From: Hofstenia miamia
Taxonomy: Eukaryota; Xenacoelomorpha; Acoela; Hofsteniidae
DNA: 64,000 nucleotides
Assembly (NCBI GenBank): GCA_900660155.1
Contig: CABFPE010000120.1
Span: 1,484,940-1,548,939 of the forward strand
Direction of reading: 5' to 3'
Positions 1-14,300 of this stretch are shown here, piece after piece. The notes under the pieces are model-generated. The model saw only the letters and a program-made list of their open reading frames with translations. It was not told the origin of the DNA and ran no database searches. How positions within the stretch are numbered: position 1 is the first letter of the stretch; the number at the start of each line of letters is the position of its first letter. The position numbers and the translations under genes were made by a program.

Positions 1-762
1 GCGCCTCATCACACTCATCTTGGAGTTCAACTTGCTGCAAACTTAAATTGGACTGGACATGTGTCTTTGCGTCTCCGCAAAGCTAATTCCTCGCTATTTG
101 CCCTTTTCCGTAATGTTCCTTTTAATACCTCGTCCGCTGTGAAACTCTCTTTGTTCAAGTCCATTCCTCGCGCCATTCTTCTCTACGCGTCTCCTTGTTG
201 GTGGCCTTCTCGTGCTTTGTTCCACTCCATGGAACGTTTCCAGAAACGCGCTTTCAAATGGATTTCCTCTTTGGACTATAAAGACGCTCTGCTGAAATTC
301 TCCACTCTCCCGCTGTCACTCTACTTCCATGCCTGTGATCTCCTTCTGTTCAATCGACTACTGACTCGCAAATTGGATCTTGATCCTTTTGATTTCATTA
401 AGTTCTCCAATTCCTGCTGCACTCGCTCTGATGATGTTGTCACCTTCTCCATTCGTCGTACAAAGAAACATCACACCCTTCACTCGTTTTTCAATCGTGC
501 TTGTACTGCTGCTAATTACATCTTGACTCGCAACCCTCCAACAGCGATTGATTTCTTTTCCCCACCACCGAGCTTCAAGAAATCTTTGATGGCTTTCCTC
601 TTTGCTGAGCCCTTCTCCGACTTCGCCTACTCTTCCATTTGCTCCTATTTCATCTCCTGTGACTGTCCTCGCTGCCGTAAAACTTGACTTGTTTTTATTT
701 TCTGTTTGTGTATGCCTTCAGCGGCTAAATAAAGTCATTGATTATTATTATTATTATTAAGT
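1..762 (+). mobile_element. 3' end of a LINE (RT C-terminus, UTR and ATT tail)
   Basis: An open frame runs from the window edge to a TGA at 685-687. It has the post-RT thumb pattern HLGVQLAANLNWTGH, ILLYASPCWW, ERFQKRAFKW and ends CPRCRKT. A short UTR with GCGGCTAAATAAAGTCATTG leads into an (ATT)n tail. The same 3' end recurs in antisense at 11127, so this is a family with at least two copies here. The frame is intact within the window but its 5' part lies outside. APE-type non-LTR element, clade not assigned. Confidence 0.85.
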
Positions 763-1164
763 CTGACCCTGTTATACCTTTTAAGTTATACTATCATAAC
801 ATTGTATTGCTATTTTGTCTAGCATGACTTTCGGTAGTGTTAATAGATCGGCCCCCAAATTAATTGGCTTTACTGCAGATAACCGGGCCGTGTATTTAAG
901 AAGGCCTTGTCTTATCTTAAATGAATTCTATAATATAAAGCACTACAGGCCACCAAATTTCATGCTAGTACGCACACGCCCATAAAACTCATTGAACTAT
1001 TTTTTCACGACACTGTTCTACTCAGTCACATTTAAGTCTCTTGTCATCCAGAACTCCCTCAAATAGGGTTTGCAGGGCCAACAATGGTCCCGAGTAATGC
1101 TTATATTTAAAATTTATTATCGAAAACGAACCAATTTGAATGTTTCTGCAGTGTATGTTTTATA
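763..1164. other. No gene or repeat recognised
   Basis: AT-rich spacer between two LINE pieces; no coding pattern seen on either strand. Confidence 0.5.
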
Positions 1165-1680
1165 AAATGTACTTTTAATTGATTACCCAATATACTGAAG
1201 CCCAATACTCTGCATTTACGGAGCTAGAAACGACGGCTTGGTTTTGCCAACCCTTTTTCAAGGCTCGAAAAGAACGACTATCCATAACTGCTGAACTCTC
1301 AAAAGTTAGCCAAGCAGTTGCTGAAATCAAATCTGTGATCAAGAACGGACCTTCCAAAAATACCAACATACACAAAGCAAACAACAGCTACTCCCAACCT
1401 TCCTATGAAACACAAATCAAGATAGTTGGCATCTCTGAAAACGGTGAAAATTTTTCAAACGATAGGAAGTTTAAGGACAAGGAAACTATTGAAAAGGTGC
1501 TAACAGATCTTGGTGTTCCTGATACCAATATCGCTGACTGCTACCGACGTGGTAAATTTGATGAACAAAGAAAACACCCCTGATTGTTACCTTTTCCTCT
1601 GTCTGGGAAGCCCGCAAGGTCAAGAGCAACAGTTTATTTCTGCCAGGTCTGTAGTAAGCGGTATTGGGGCCAAACAACCT
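1165..1680 (+). pseudogene. LINE ORF1-like fragment
   Basis: Reads a coiled stretch (ELSKVSQAVAEIKSVI), then IKIVGISENGEN, VLTDLGVPDTNIADCYRRGKF and a basic RKHP before a stop. The pattern 'I-x-G-I-x-E ... LG ... D-x-x-R-x-G-K-F' is that of the RRM-like ORF1 of CR1/Jockey-type LINEs. A typical continuation (VTFSSVWEAR-like) is visible just past the stop in another frame, so the copy is broken. No RT follows. Confidence 0.7.
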
Positions 1681-2111
1681 TAGAATGACGGGTAACCACT
1701 CTTTCTTCTGTACAACAAAGCTTAAATCAAAATCAACATGTAAAAATAAAATTTGTTAATTTAATTTTGCTCTCAATAATATGCATTTCTGCTTAAATTT
1801 TTCATTGCTATGATAAACTCTCATAATCATAAACTGCAATTTAATAAACTCAATTTTTTCCAAGGAAATAGCAGTTTACAAATTTGTGTTTATTACGTCA
1901 GTATAAAAACGTCATTTGATTTTTCGTCATTTTTTAAATTTTTGTGTTGCGACACATTTCCGTAGATATCTTTCTATTAATAGTTATAGGCAACCTTAAA
2001 AAACTCGACCTCAAAATATAAACACTTTACCCGGAATTCAACTTACAAACTTTATTTCGTAATGCAATTAATTAACTTCGTTTAATTTTCTATCCTAGTA
2101 ACATTTTAAAA
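1681..2111 (+). other. Upstream region of the C1orf87 homolog
   Basis: AT-rich; presumably holds the promoter and 5' UTR, but no TATA box or initiator can be argued for with confidence. Confidence 0.4.
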
Positions 2112-2206
2112 ATGGCTGCCACTGCTCCTTACGGGAATGATATTCAGCCTAAGCATAAAGCAATAGTTAAAGCTGGAAATCTTCACTACGTTCCGTCATA
2201 CTCAAG
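2112..2206 (+). CDS. C1orf87: C1orf87 homolog exon 1
   Basis: Starts at ATG (MAATAPYGNDIQPKH) and ends AG|GTTTTT with two bases of a split codon. The segment KAIVKAGNLHYVPSY is similar in spacing to the N-terminal VKIIGSKHFQYL of the human protein as I recall it. Confidence 0.75.
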
Positions 2207-2274
2207 GTTTTTTGAGAACCTAATATAATAAGATTTTGGTTATGTTATAGGATAGGATTTATGAACTAACTGAA

Positions 2275-2305
<31 letters not shown>

Positions 2306-5300
2306 TGCTTGATGAGATAAAAAAGTATATAAAAATGGTTAGATTAGTCCTTTTTATGTTGCGTGTATCGTGCAGGCATGTAATGCGAATATTTGCACAT
2401 TATTACGAAGTCTAAAATTTATGAATTTGTATTTCAATTACAAATTCTTTTCCTTCCGTAGCAATTAATAGTATTAGAAAATATATTCCTTTGTTAGTTA
2501 TTATGTATCTATTTCTTACACTTTCATTTAATTTATTTCAAACTATAATTAAATGATTGAATGTTTCCGAATTCTCATGATGAAGCATTGTCTATTCATT
2601 CACGCAAAGTTTTTTTTTGTATTGTATCTCATTGCTGTAATGAATGAAATTATATTTCCATTTCAACATTTTCCTACATAATTTCAGAATTATTGCTAAT
2701 TCAATAGCCCTTTTTTGTGAGCAATATTCATTTAATTAATGTGAATTTTGCGTAGCAGCTCAGGTTTACAAATTGGCGAGTCACTATTTGAATATATATT
2801 TGTTTACTTGAAATTTGTTAGCACAACATCACGTTCAACGTGTCCCAAAAATTTTTCGTCGTTTCATAATGCAAACAATATGTTTCGTCTAATAATGTGC
2901 TATACATTTAATTGCACACCACAGCTTCACTGAAGCAATGGAACTCTTTTTGTATTCTGGATTAGGTATAAAATTTGGCTGGTTCTGCAAAAGGAGACTA
3001 GGCATCATATGCCCCAAGAAACCTTAATCCCAATGCGGTTGATAATTTTTTATCAGGACCAAATCTCAAGATTACAACCAAGCTACATATAATGAGTTTG
3101 CCAAGGTAAATTTTGTCTTGAGATAAATATTTGAGATCTATCATGCTGTTAAAGCAGTTATATCAAATTGTGCAGCCATACGCAAGATATGTTCATCTTT
3201 CTTCAAATAGAAAGCTTTCGTAAATCAAATAATTTTTTTATTGTGAAGTAATATTTAAAATTCTTTCACTTAATATAATTGTACATTCTTAATCAATTTA
3301 TTTTACTCACGTTGTGAGTCTGCAAAGCAAAGTTGAAAAACAACAACTTTTTATCTCGTTACTCAGAAATATTTGTTGTCGTCAACTCAAAATATGTTTG
3401 CTATCACTCCTCGAAAGTGTACTCACAAACTTAACTTGAGATTTGACGAATTCGTCATCAGAGAAAGTAGAATATGGAAATTTTCTGCAATTTTCATTTT
3501 ACTTAAGGCTATTGGCAAGATCGACTTTCTGAAATTAACTTACTTGTAAGAGTTATTTTTTGAAATTACTGTTCTCATTTATAAGTTGTGCCAAATCTCG
3601 TATAGAGTGTGGCAATCTCACAAATCAGCTGTATAAAATTTTTATTGTTATGCTCCAGATATACCCAAATTCTACATTATGATTGCCAGTATACAATATC
3701 TTTGTTTCATCTATTGTAAAACTAAGGAAATTCGTCCACCTCCTTCTCAATTCTATTTCCTAAACTGAGAAGCTCACCGTATTACTAAAAAATTGAGTTA
3801 CCACTTAGGAATCAAAGTACTAAGCTGTTTTTCTCGAATGGCGAGGCAAGATTTAAGCAAAATGCTTTTAGTTCTTGCAATCTCAGCGGGTTCAGAAAAG
3901 TTGCGCAATTTCTGCATTTTTGTGTGAATATCTTTAGTTGCGGAAAGATTTTCCTTTAATATGTACTTTATAAACATGGATTTGAGGCATTCTTAAATGG
4001 ACCTTAGCTCTTTTTTTCAAACGATATAAGATTTTAGTTTACCAATCGTAATACAAACTCTGCAGGACTACAATGTTAATTCTGCTCAAAATTCGACAAT
4101 GATGTCAACGTATGTTTGCATTTTCATGTCAATAATCCTAATGCGATAGCAATTTATTTGGAATTCAAGTGATGACAGAATTCAAATTTTAATTTTCTTT
4201 GTTCAATAAGCACTTTTAGTCGAAATATGGGTTTTCTTTAATAATGAGGAAGTGAAATTCGACTTTGTTTAAGAATTTCAGCAGCACTATAACTCCTTTT
4301 ATCGATTAAACTGGTTTTAAGAAAATTTCAGCCATTTTTGTCACCCCAATTGAAGAATTTCATTTAACAAACTTTTTTTGATTTGTATTACCTATTTGAA
4401 TTAAGACATTTGGGAAAGCAGTTTTTTAATTTTATACTTCAGGAGAAAGTTAAATGAATACGGGTGGAATCCACTGACAACATCAGTTTTTTTACAATAG
4501 CCACAAGTTTTATTGATTCTAATAATGATTATGTTAGCTCTATTCCGCCTGGGTTTTTTGAGCTTCCCATGCCTAGAGAGAGAATTTCTTCCCTATCTAA
4601 CTTTGGATTGGATAATGATATTAAACAAAGATTCCTCATATCAGCACAACCAATTGGGAACACTCAGAAATTTGATGACACATCAAATCAACAATGTGGG
4701 GATTTTTTTAAATATATTAAATATTGGTTTTAACAGCTGGAAATGACGGAATGCAATAAAATTCATTCTTAGCCTATCAAATATATTTTTAACTTAGTTT
4801 ACGTACGTTCTTCATACTAACAACACTAAAACTTTTTTGCAAAACTTGGACAAGTATGCCTCTGTTAAATAACATTACCATTCATAAATTGAACGATATT
4901 TAGTTTTGCAGTGGATTGGGCTGAGAAATAAACCCTTCCATCATAGGAAGTGATTTGGAGTCCAACTGTATATATATATATATATATATATATAATCTTC
5001 AGTAATAATTCTATGGATACAGGCGCTTAAATAGTGGAGTAACATATGAAATATAATTTTGATGATTTCACTATACTGCTTTTATTGAAAGTCAATTACC
5101 TTCTGAAACCTAACTCGATTGCCCAGCATTTTACTACAAGAATTCTACCTACTATGATTTGAATTAGAAACACTGTGATCATAGAGCCAGGCTTATCGCG
5201 TATTATATGACTCATCATGACAACTTCAAATCCAAATGATTTAGAATAATGTACTTTGATTTCAATTATGAATGAATTCTTTAGATCACAGTTACAATAT

Positions 5301-8300
5301 AACATAAATTCTTTATAAATAAGTCTGTGATACTTAAGATTGTTGAACAATTTTGTTAATAGTTCAAAGTCGTGCATGTTTCACTCACTACTGATGAAAT
5401 CATTTGAGTTATCACCCTCAGATTTATTTACATTTTATCTTATTGCTTTGGGTATTTAACTTAAAAGGTAGATGAAAGCTGTGTTCTTCTATTCTTAGAA
5501 ATTATGTACAAATCTGTCAGCATTCTTTAAGGATTAGTTTAATAATAATCAAATTGAAAATGTATATATTTCTCTAAATGTTCTTAGAATTTTTAATTAC
5601 ATTGTTAGATAGATTTTCAATAAAATATTTTGTACTGTTATTTAATAGAAATTTTTTGATGTTTCTCAAATTATTTTATTTTCAATATCTTTACTCTAAG
5701 ATACATTTTCATTTATCTTGAAATCATAATTGATATTAACATGCTCACTAAGAATGGACAACATTATGTAGTATTGAAATTCTAATCTATGCAGGGAATT
5801 CACTCACTCCGAAAATCCAAATGTTCCTATGACTTCTCAAAACCCAGCACATTTTTAATTTCAAAATTTCATTGATTTTAGCAAGATTTTTGTTTTTGGG
5901 GGTTGTTGATTCTTCAAAATAATTAACAAAGTGGATTTAAATAAATGAGTAGACACATATTCCGATTTTTGAGAAAATTTTGTTATTTTTTATTGTTATA
6001 CTGTTATAAATGCACTACAAATTTGATGTAAAAATTGCTCTAAAAATTCAACATATTATTATGACAGTGTACTTTGAATGCACGTTGAATATTTGTATGA
6101 AATGTAATTGCTATTCAATAATGATGTCATCATACTTTCAGTAATTAGATTATGATGTTGAAGCCTCACCTAAGCTCTGTTAATTTTTCCAGGCATTAAT
6201 AGGCATGCAGAAATTACATCTGCATAAAGATATTTTGATGCCCTCTCAATATCAATTAGCTAAGAACAGAAATATATGCATTGCTTATGTATACGGATAT
6301 GTAGTAATTTGCAAATGTTAATATCTCATTTTCGAACTATGACATAACATTATTATATTCTTGAATTGAAGAACGTTATCCATATTTAGCTAGAATATTT
6401 TTCACATGGCACCGAATTTGAAATTGTGATGTCTTTTATTAAATTAATAAGATTAAAAATTTGGGCGAATATGTAATTTATGTTTTTACATATTTAGCCA
6501 AAGGCAGCGTACCTATGATGATAGAATCGGAAATAATCAACCGTGGATGGATAATGTTTCAAACATAAAACACCCTGATAATGAATATCCTTTACGCTGG
6601 AAAAGACAAAGTCCATTACCGCCCATTAAACATCAGCAAAATGGCGTTGTTACTAGACGCGAAACAGAACGTAAAGATGGCCAATATATGGACGGTGTGA
6701 CTTATGATCCACAAGAAATTAATGATGAAAGAGATTTCGGTGGAGCTATTCAGGTACATCTGAACATATTTATCCTCCAATATGTGTTTATAAAATCTGT
6801 ATGAAAACTTAATTTATGTATTCAATCTCCAGTGAAACCGCTACAGTTTTTTTTAGGATTTAGCAAGATTATAAGCAGTGTTTATAGCACCATCCTTTTG
6901 TGTGAATAAATTATTTATTGCTCTACCTCATTTTTCATGCATCATTAAATATTGTTTTTCTGCTTCTATATTTCATGATTACATTCATATAGACGCCCCA
7001 AGCATGTTTTTCTACTTCGCCTTAAATATCAACAAACAAAAGATGTTGTTTAGCACGTAGCTTTTCAATTATGTACATCACTGGATGCAGCACAAATAAT
7101 TGATCTCTTGAAAAATTAATATTTCAACCGTATTCTTGCTTTTAAACCGGCATTCTTAAAGCGGAGTTCAGTCGAAACTAAGCTTTCGTCTGAAATTGTC
7201 ATAATCAACATCCCATTACTTGCGTAACTGAAATGTACACGCGTTAAAATAAAGAAGTTCAATAAGTTAATACCACAATAAGCCCGAGTAGCAGTTAAGG
7301 GAACATAAACCAATGGAAAATTTATGCTTTCTAAATATGCGAAGAAATGTAAAATTTAAATACTAAAACTATTAAGAAAAATGCTCTAAGCAATATTTTC
7401 TATGAGTATCCGCATCAGTGGGAGTAAAACGAATTTTCGCCACTGAACCGCGCTATTCTGAAAGTAAAATGTTGCAATATCAATGTTGACTATTCGCGTA
7501 TTAAATTAGTTTGCAATTATAATTAAAAGCCGTGTTTACGTTTCTATGATGCAATATTTAGTGAATTTTTAACTTAGAAGCATTAAGATTTGTTTTAGAT
7601 TAAAAGAATGCTTGATGGGTATGATCGCAGCAATTTAAGGGCATTATATAGACAAATTACCTCAGAATTTGATTCAAAATTTTCAGACAAAATGGAGAGA
7701 ATTCATCTTTCAAAGATATTTGTCAGAAATAAAGTTCCATTGACAGCTCGAATAATGGATCAACTATTTGATAGATTCACCTACATGGGAGAACCTGAAT
7801 TCGTTAACTATAGCAAGCTGTTAGTATATCTAGACAAGATTTACACACTTGCGCAGTCGGGGGTAACAGATTACAGAGATTATCAGGTATTAAAAATATT
7901 ACTATTTGCACAATAAATAGTATTTTATATCTAATTGATTTTTTAATACTATTAATAGCAAAATATTTTTGTGAATATTCAAGATATAATTTTGAATGTT
8001 CACAGGATAGTAATTTTTTTCATTGTGAGTATAAAATGGATTATAGATTTTTTTGATTAGTTGAAAATTTTTTAATTCTTGTGGCCAAATATTGATGACT
8101 TCTCATTGCATTACTGACTAAATAAGGATTTTTTCAAATGAGCCCATCAATATTTCTGAAGTTTTTTTAAAACCTACAAAAAGAAAACCTTGCAGGCTAA
8201 ATTTTAATATATTGTTGGATTTTACACAGATTTTAAAATTATTAAAAATTTATTTCCAATCAAAAATAAGTAAAAATTGATGTTCAAATGAAAACCCAAG

Positions 8301-11300
8301 GTGTGAAAAATCAGAATAAATGAAAAAATACTTTATTCCTTAATTAAAACTAGAAACGCCACGATAGGTCAAAATGACCTATAAGCCTCTTTTGTTTGCT
8401 CATTATTCATCAACACTAATACTAGCAGGTATATTTACTTCCAATTTCGTTGATAATCTTACTGAATTTGCTATTAGTAGAAATTTAATTTCTACTCAAT
8501 AATTTCCGCATTTTAAACATCAGATGTAGATATATTCTCAAGGAGTGCTCGCTGTTCAAGTGTTAAATTGCGTACATTGCGATTCCTCATACACTCTTGG
8601 ATTACTTGTGACGTTATATTTAGTCCCAAGAAACACGTCAGATTTCCCCACCTGATCAAGTGGAGCACACAGCTGAAAATCTAGATCCATCACTACCAGA
8701 CTTATACGAAACTAACGACATAATCTTAAAAGATGCACATGAAAAAATTCGTCATGAAGATGTCAATGATTTAAAGTCGCGTTATCCCGGTTATTCCACT
8801 AAGTTTGAGTCATCCACAAACAATCCCAATAAAAAACTAACAAAGTAAATTTTTGTAATGATAGTAATGCGTTTTAACTCCTTTTGTACCGCTTTCTAAA
8901 TTCCTGCATTTTGCATCGTATTATAGTAATAAATTACAAAATGCTCAGTTGTGGATTTTCTCTATTTTTAAAAGAAACCAAGATAATTTTGCTTGTGTGT
9001 TGTCTGTGTAGAATATTCCAAATTCACCGAATCGTTCTTCATTATGTTATCCAAGATTCTTTTAAAATTTATGAAAAAATTCAATCATAAATGAAAATTC
9101 TCAAGTCAATTACTATTTTTCAGAGAAATTGGTACTGTCAGCAACTCAATCCTTTCGGGCATACCTCAAGGTATTCCAATTCCGCATTGCCTGGTAACTA
9201 TCAAGCTATATATATATATATATATATTAAGTGAAAATTTGTTTGGAGAGATAAAGCGACATTTATAACTGGGATGAAAGAACACCCTAAAGGCCACGTG
9301 AAATCTGAAATGTATTTTTATTACCATTAACCAGACAGAAAATGTTAATATTATAAATAAGACTAATATCACCAAAATCGCCGAAGCAATTATTATACAA
9401 GAATGCAACATCAATTTTATTTAGTAAACAATTGCATTATTTCAACATCTTTCATCTCTTCTAAAGCAATATTTAAATTTCCGCAATTTTATCAATGATG
9501 AAGCTATGATTATATTGCGAAACATGTTTTAAGACTAAATGTTTGAATTAAAAGTACAAACTTCTTTACTATCGACGCGTTTCAATGTTCTCATATGTCA
9601 TTTTCATGACGATTCATTCCTAAATGTTCCTTCTACTTCAAATTATGAACATTTAACAAAACCTAACAAATACACTCCACAATACTAATTTAAGGCAGGT
9701 GTCACACGTTTCATTTTTATTAATTGCTTTCGCAATGCACCTTCCATAAAATGCATTGCGACTGCTATTCAGAGGGTTGACACACGATCCCTTTTTGTCT
9801 GAATAGCGATGCAAAATAGTGGTACCAATGCAAGAAAATGGATCGTGTGGCAGGTCAAAATTGGGCCGTCTTCACAACGTCCCTCAGGTGACTTCATAAC
9901 AGCACCGTGACAGCTAATGGGTTTATCGAACCCTCCACTCATCACGGGCTCACCGGGTAACACGCTACAACATTTTTTGTTGTGAAATCGCGTACACAAG
10001 TTGATTATGTCCTTCAGTTGGAGTGATGAAGCTATGGAAGCTTTAGAAAATGAATTAGTCAATTATAAAACAATGTGTTAGCCAATCAGAAAGCTCCAAG
10101 TTGTTATGGACTTAATTTAACAGGGGTTGCAATTTTTGTTATGAAGGCAAGCGTTTTCAGGGATGATCGATAACAATTATCTCAGTAGCGTGCTCACCGT
10201 GTTGTTGTGAAGTAGCGATTCGTGCAGGGATGGAAATTGAGCGTGCACAATATTTTTCTCATGTTGATCAAAGAAGCGCCCCAAACCACAAAATTAATCA
10301 TTTACAGCCTTTAATCCTATAATATTTTGAAGAGAAACAAATCCGTTTTTTAATCATAAACATAGAAATGAGCATTGTTACAATAAAAGCAACAGCAACA
10401 CCTTCTTTAAATATATAATGTGTGGCGTCAAGCAATAAATATAATTCATAGAACCTTCGCTTAGAACACTAAATCTTTCAAAATGTGTGGGATCGTCAAA
10501 CCTTTTTTCAATTTTAATACATATAAAATAAACATAAGGCAAACACAAACAGTTGCTAGAAATTTGCGTAGTGCAAAATTACTAATACATGGAACTTTTC
10601 CCAAATAAAACTTTAAAGATTTTTCAAGTTCTTTCAAGTTCTTACAGGAATATTAAAAAATGTCACTATAATTAGAAAAAATTCATTTGGTTCTTTAAAG
10701 ATTTCCATTAGAGCACACGGTGTGGTAACTTTGTTTTCAAATTCCAAATTAATTATGTATTCCATTTATACATTGCATTGTATTCTGACAGCTTAAAGTG
10801 TCTCAACTTAAATTATAGCGAAAAAAAATATGTATATATATATATATATATATATATTTATGATGGGCAATCTTCAATAATATCATGTTTTAGGGGAACA
10901 GGTCCAATGTTATGCTTAAAAAAACAAACTAAATATTTTCTAATTTTATTGGCACTTTTAAAAATCATATAAGAACTCGAAAGAATTTGAAAGTATTTTA
11001 TAGTTTAAGGTGATACACTTATGTATGTATATATATATATAGGTATGTATGTCAGGGCTGTCAAAAGCAAAATGGATAGCGAGAACTACTAAGTGCAAAA
11101 GCCGGAAATTTGTGAAAAAAAGAATTGATTAACAATAATTATAATAATGAATGACTTTATTTAGCCGCCGAAGGCAGACACTGCAAAAAAATAAATACAA
11201 GTCAAATTTTACGGCAGCGAGAACAGTCGCTGGAGATCAAGTAGAAGCAGATGTAAGAGTAGGCAAAGTTGGCGAAGGGCTCAGCAAAGAGGAAAGGGAA

Positions 11301-14300
11301 CAGATAACGAAAGACAAGGCGCTCAAAGATGAGAAAGAATAGCTATTGGACGATTAGAAACGACTTGAGAGGAGAGAAGATGATTGGATTTTAACAGTGG
11401 AGAGATCCAATATGTTTGCCAGCAATGCGGAAAACGCTTAGAGTAGCAGATGTAGGAGAAAAGATGTTTTTAATGGATGGAAAGAGTTGAGGAAGGTTCG
11501 TGAATAACAAAGGATGGGACGCTGTCAGGATAGCAAGTACCAGAAAACTTGCAGGACTTAACTATGAGAGAAATGTCATAGGAGTTGAAGACAATGTCAC
11601 ATAGGCGAATCAGTGGGGAGGTGGCAGGAAGCCCTGGACAGAGAAAGACAGGATCCGAGAAATTCGGGGCAAAAAGGCATTGGAAAGATCAGCTTTCCCC
11701 AGATCCAAATGAGCAAAAAGATGGTTCCAATTCAAGTTGGGGGGTCAGGTTTGGAATGCAGGGAACGCAAGAAAGAATGAGCGTCTTGAAGAGATCCAGA
11801 TGAGAAGCTGAACAGCAGAGAGATTTTGGCGAGTTCCATGAAGTTGATGATGTCTTCTGTGAGAGAAGAGAGTTTCGAAGAATGAGAAGGACCATAACGG
11901 TGTTTGAAAGATTCTAGTTTATTCAAAGGGTTAGGGTTTAGGGTTAGTGTACAGTAAGGGATGAGAAATAGAAAGGGAGAGAAATACGCCTTTTCCGACG
12001 ATGACGAAGAAAGGATGAAATAACTTGGTGAAGGTGTACCAGTCATAAGCAGAGAAAGAGTCTTTAAAAATAGGGAATCAAGAAGAGAGATCAGCATTTA
12101 AAGATACAAAGTCACTGTTAGATCGAGCATATTGAGGAGCAGCAAAACAAGCAAATGGGGTAATAGAATTGACAGACAGGTTGAAGTGAACAAATGAGTG
12201 ATCAGACAGTTTAATCAGAACAGGAACCACATAAGTGTCAAAAATATGATCTGGAAAAGAGCACAAAACCAAATAAGGTGGGAGGAACAGGAAGTAGGAG
12301 ACAATACAAGTTGATCAAAAGAGTAGGAAGCAAAAAGATCTAGAACGGCGGATTCATAGAGTCATTAAAATCAAGTGCATTCCAACACACATTAGGAAGG
12401 TTGAAGTCACTACAGATGAGGAGATGGGGAGGAGAGGGAAATCCAAGTTAACGAGAGAGAGAGTGATAGACTGATCATGAAAGTACTTAAGCTTGGATGA
12501 AAAATTAGCAAGGGGAATACACATAAGACTGTTGGAAGAAGGGTTGTAAACACAGAGAAGAGAAACAATGTGATCACTGAGAACAACAGCACAGCCACAA
12601 CAGAAATCAAATGAAAAAGAGTCAAAGGAGAGGGGGTGGATGTCAAGATTAGGACGACGTGAGGCAATGACAACACCGTCATGACGATCACTAGAGCAAT
12701 CCATATGACAGAGAACTTTAAGTGTGGAGTTAGGAAAAACAGAAGGATCAAGCCAGGTTTAAGTAATGAAATTGAAGTCAACAGGAGAGAAGAAATTGTA
12801 AAAACTAAGACGACGGTTTAATGAGATAAGACTGGGCATTTGCGAGCAAAAAAGAGAAACCAGAGTTGTGATGAGGAGTAAGTTTCAAGCTAGGAGATGC
12901 AGGTAGTCAATCACAACCAGAAGCATCACGATGGCGAGCACGAAGGCCAAAAGATTTGCGCTCAGCATCAGAGAGACGGTAGTATCGAATCAAGAGGCCA
13001 TCTGACCACACTTCAGAATCCATGAGAGCAAGATGAGACTCTTGATTACAGACAATATGGAAGGAGGGAATGGACAATCAACACTTAAAAGATTCCTGTA
13101 TGTGTCTGCGGTTTTGCTATCACAAAAATAGTATAAGGTAAATTTATTGAAACCAATGTTTACAAATGGGAATTAAAAATATGTATTGGAATGTTCAGTT
13201 GCAAAACCTAGTGATAAAAATGAATGAAACGTTGTTTTAGTATGTATGTGAATGAAAGAGCAATTAAAAATGGATTGCGATCGCAACTGCTACTATTGAC
13301 AGGGTACGGAATTCATAAAAATGGATCTGAATAGCAGTCGCAATGCATTTTATGGAACGTGTGACATCCGTCTGCATTGCGATAGCAATTCATAAAAAAG
13401 GGAACGTGTGCTTCCTAGTTAACAAGTGAATCCAATCGATCATTCACAGATGATGATAATACTAAGGATCGAATTGGTTGAATATTAAGATTGATTAAAA
13501 CACAAGATAAAGTGCCAATTGGTTTGTGATTTCGATCTGGACTCGTCTATTTTTACAACAGTGATAAATGCAATTATTAATATATATCATCGAAACCAGA
13601 AGTAATTTATCAAATAGGTAATTATTGGGAGACCGTTTATTAATAAACAAAAACACATATACAAGCTAAATATATTATGAAGTAGATGGAAAAACGGGGA
13701 TGAACCATTGTAATTTAACATTTGCTTGTGGAATACAAAATATTGTATTCAAATATACATATAAATCTGTTGCTTTGTATTTTTCTTTAAATTGTTGATA
13801 TGTTTTGAGGTTGTTGCGATTTTATATTCAAGTATCAGACACTAAAGTCATTGTTCTGTTATATTAAATGCATAAATTTATTTTAAATTTCAACTATGCT
13901 CCCATTATACTCCAGAAACTTCTTTCTTCATTCGCATTATTCCTATTGCTATTTTAAATTTCAACTATGCTACCATTATACTCCACAAACTTTTCTTCAT
14001 TCGCATTATTCCTATTGCTATTTTAAATTTCAACTATGCTACCATTATACTCCACAAACTTTTCTTCATTCGCATTATTCCTATTGCTATTTTAAATTTC
14101 AACTATGCTACCATTATACTCCACAAACTTTTCTTCATTCGCATTATTCCTATTGCTATTTTAAATTTCAACTATGCTACCATTATACTCCACAAACTTT
14201 TCTTCATTCGCATTATTCCTATTGCTATTTTAAATTTCAACTATGCTACCATTATACTCCACAAACTTTTCTTCATTCGCATTATTCCTATTGCTATTTT

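Larger units (their letters stand above)
2207..8623 (+). other. Introns 1-5 of the C1orf87 homolog
   Basis: The intervals between exons 1 and 6 are AT-rich, with two (TA)n tracts. A 90-codon open stretch at 4464-4733 is not in the gene's frame and matches nothing I know. No mobile element is recognisable here, unlike the downstream introns. Confidence 0.5.
9695..13417. mobile_element. DNA transposon-like element with terminal inverted repeats, in intron 7
   Basis: The left end (AGGTGTCACACGTTTC, then a T-rich stretch, AATTGCTTTCGCAATGCA, CCATAAAATGCATTGCGACT and GCTATTCAGA) is matched in inverse order at the right end. There the reverse complement reads CACACGTTCC, AATTGCTATCGCAATGCA, CCATAAAATGCATTGCGACT and GCTATTCAGA. 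The inverted repeats are about 90-110 bp with internal indels and contain short palindromes of the ATTGCGATAGCAAT type. No transposase is visible; about half the length is an inserted antisense LINE. Target duplications could not be assigned. Class unknown. Confidence 0.75.

Noticed and set aside
4464-4733. 90-codon open stretch in intron 3
   Set aside because: Different frame from the adjoining exon, no acceptor or donor that fits the gene, no recognised motif.
9769-10062. 97-codon minus-strand frame in the inverted-repeat element
   Set aside because: No transposase-like motif; it starts within the terminal repeat sequence and is probably chance.
11930-11960. Telomere-like GGGTTAGGGTTTAGGGTTAG
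   Set aside because: Only about three imperfect units, lying in the antisense LINE linker region; not an interstitial telomere array.
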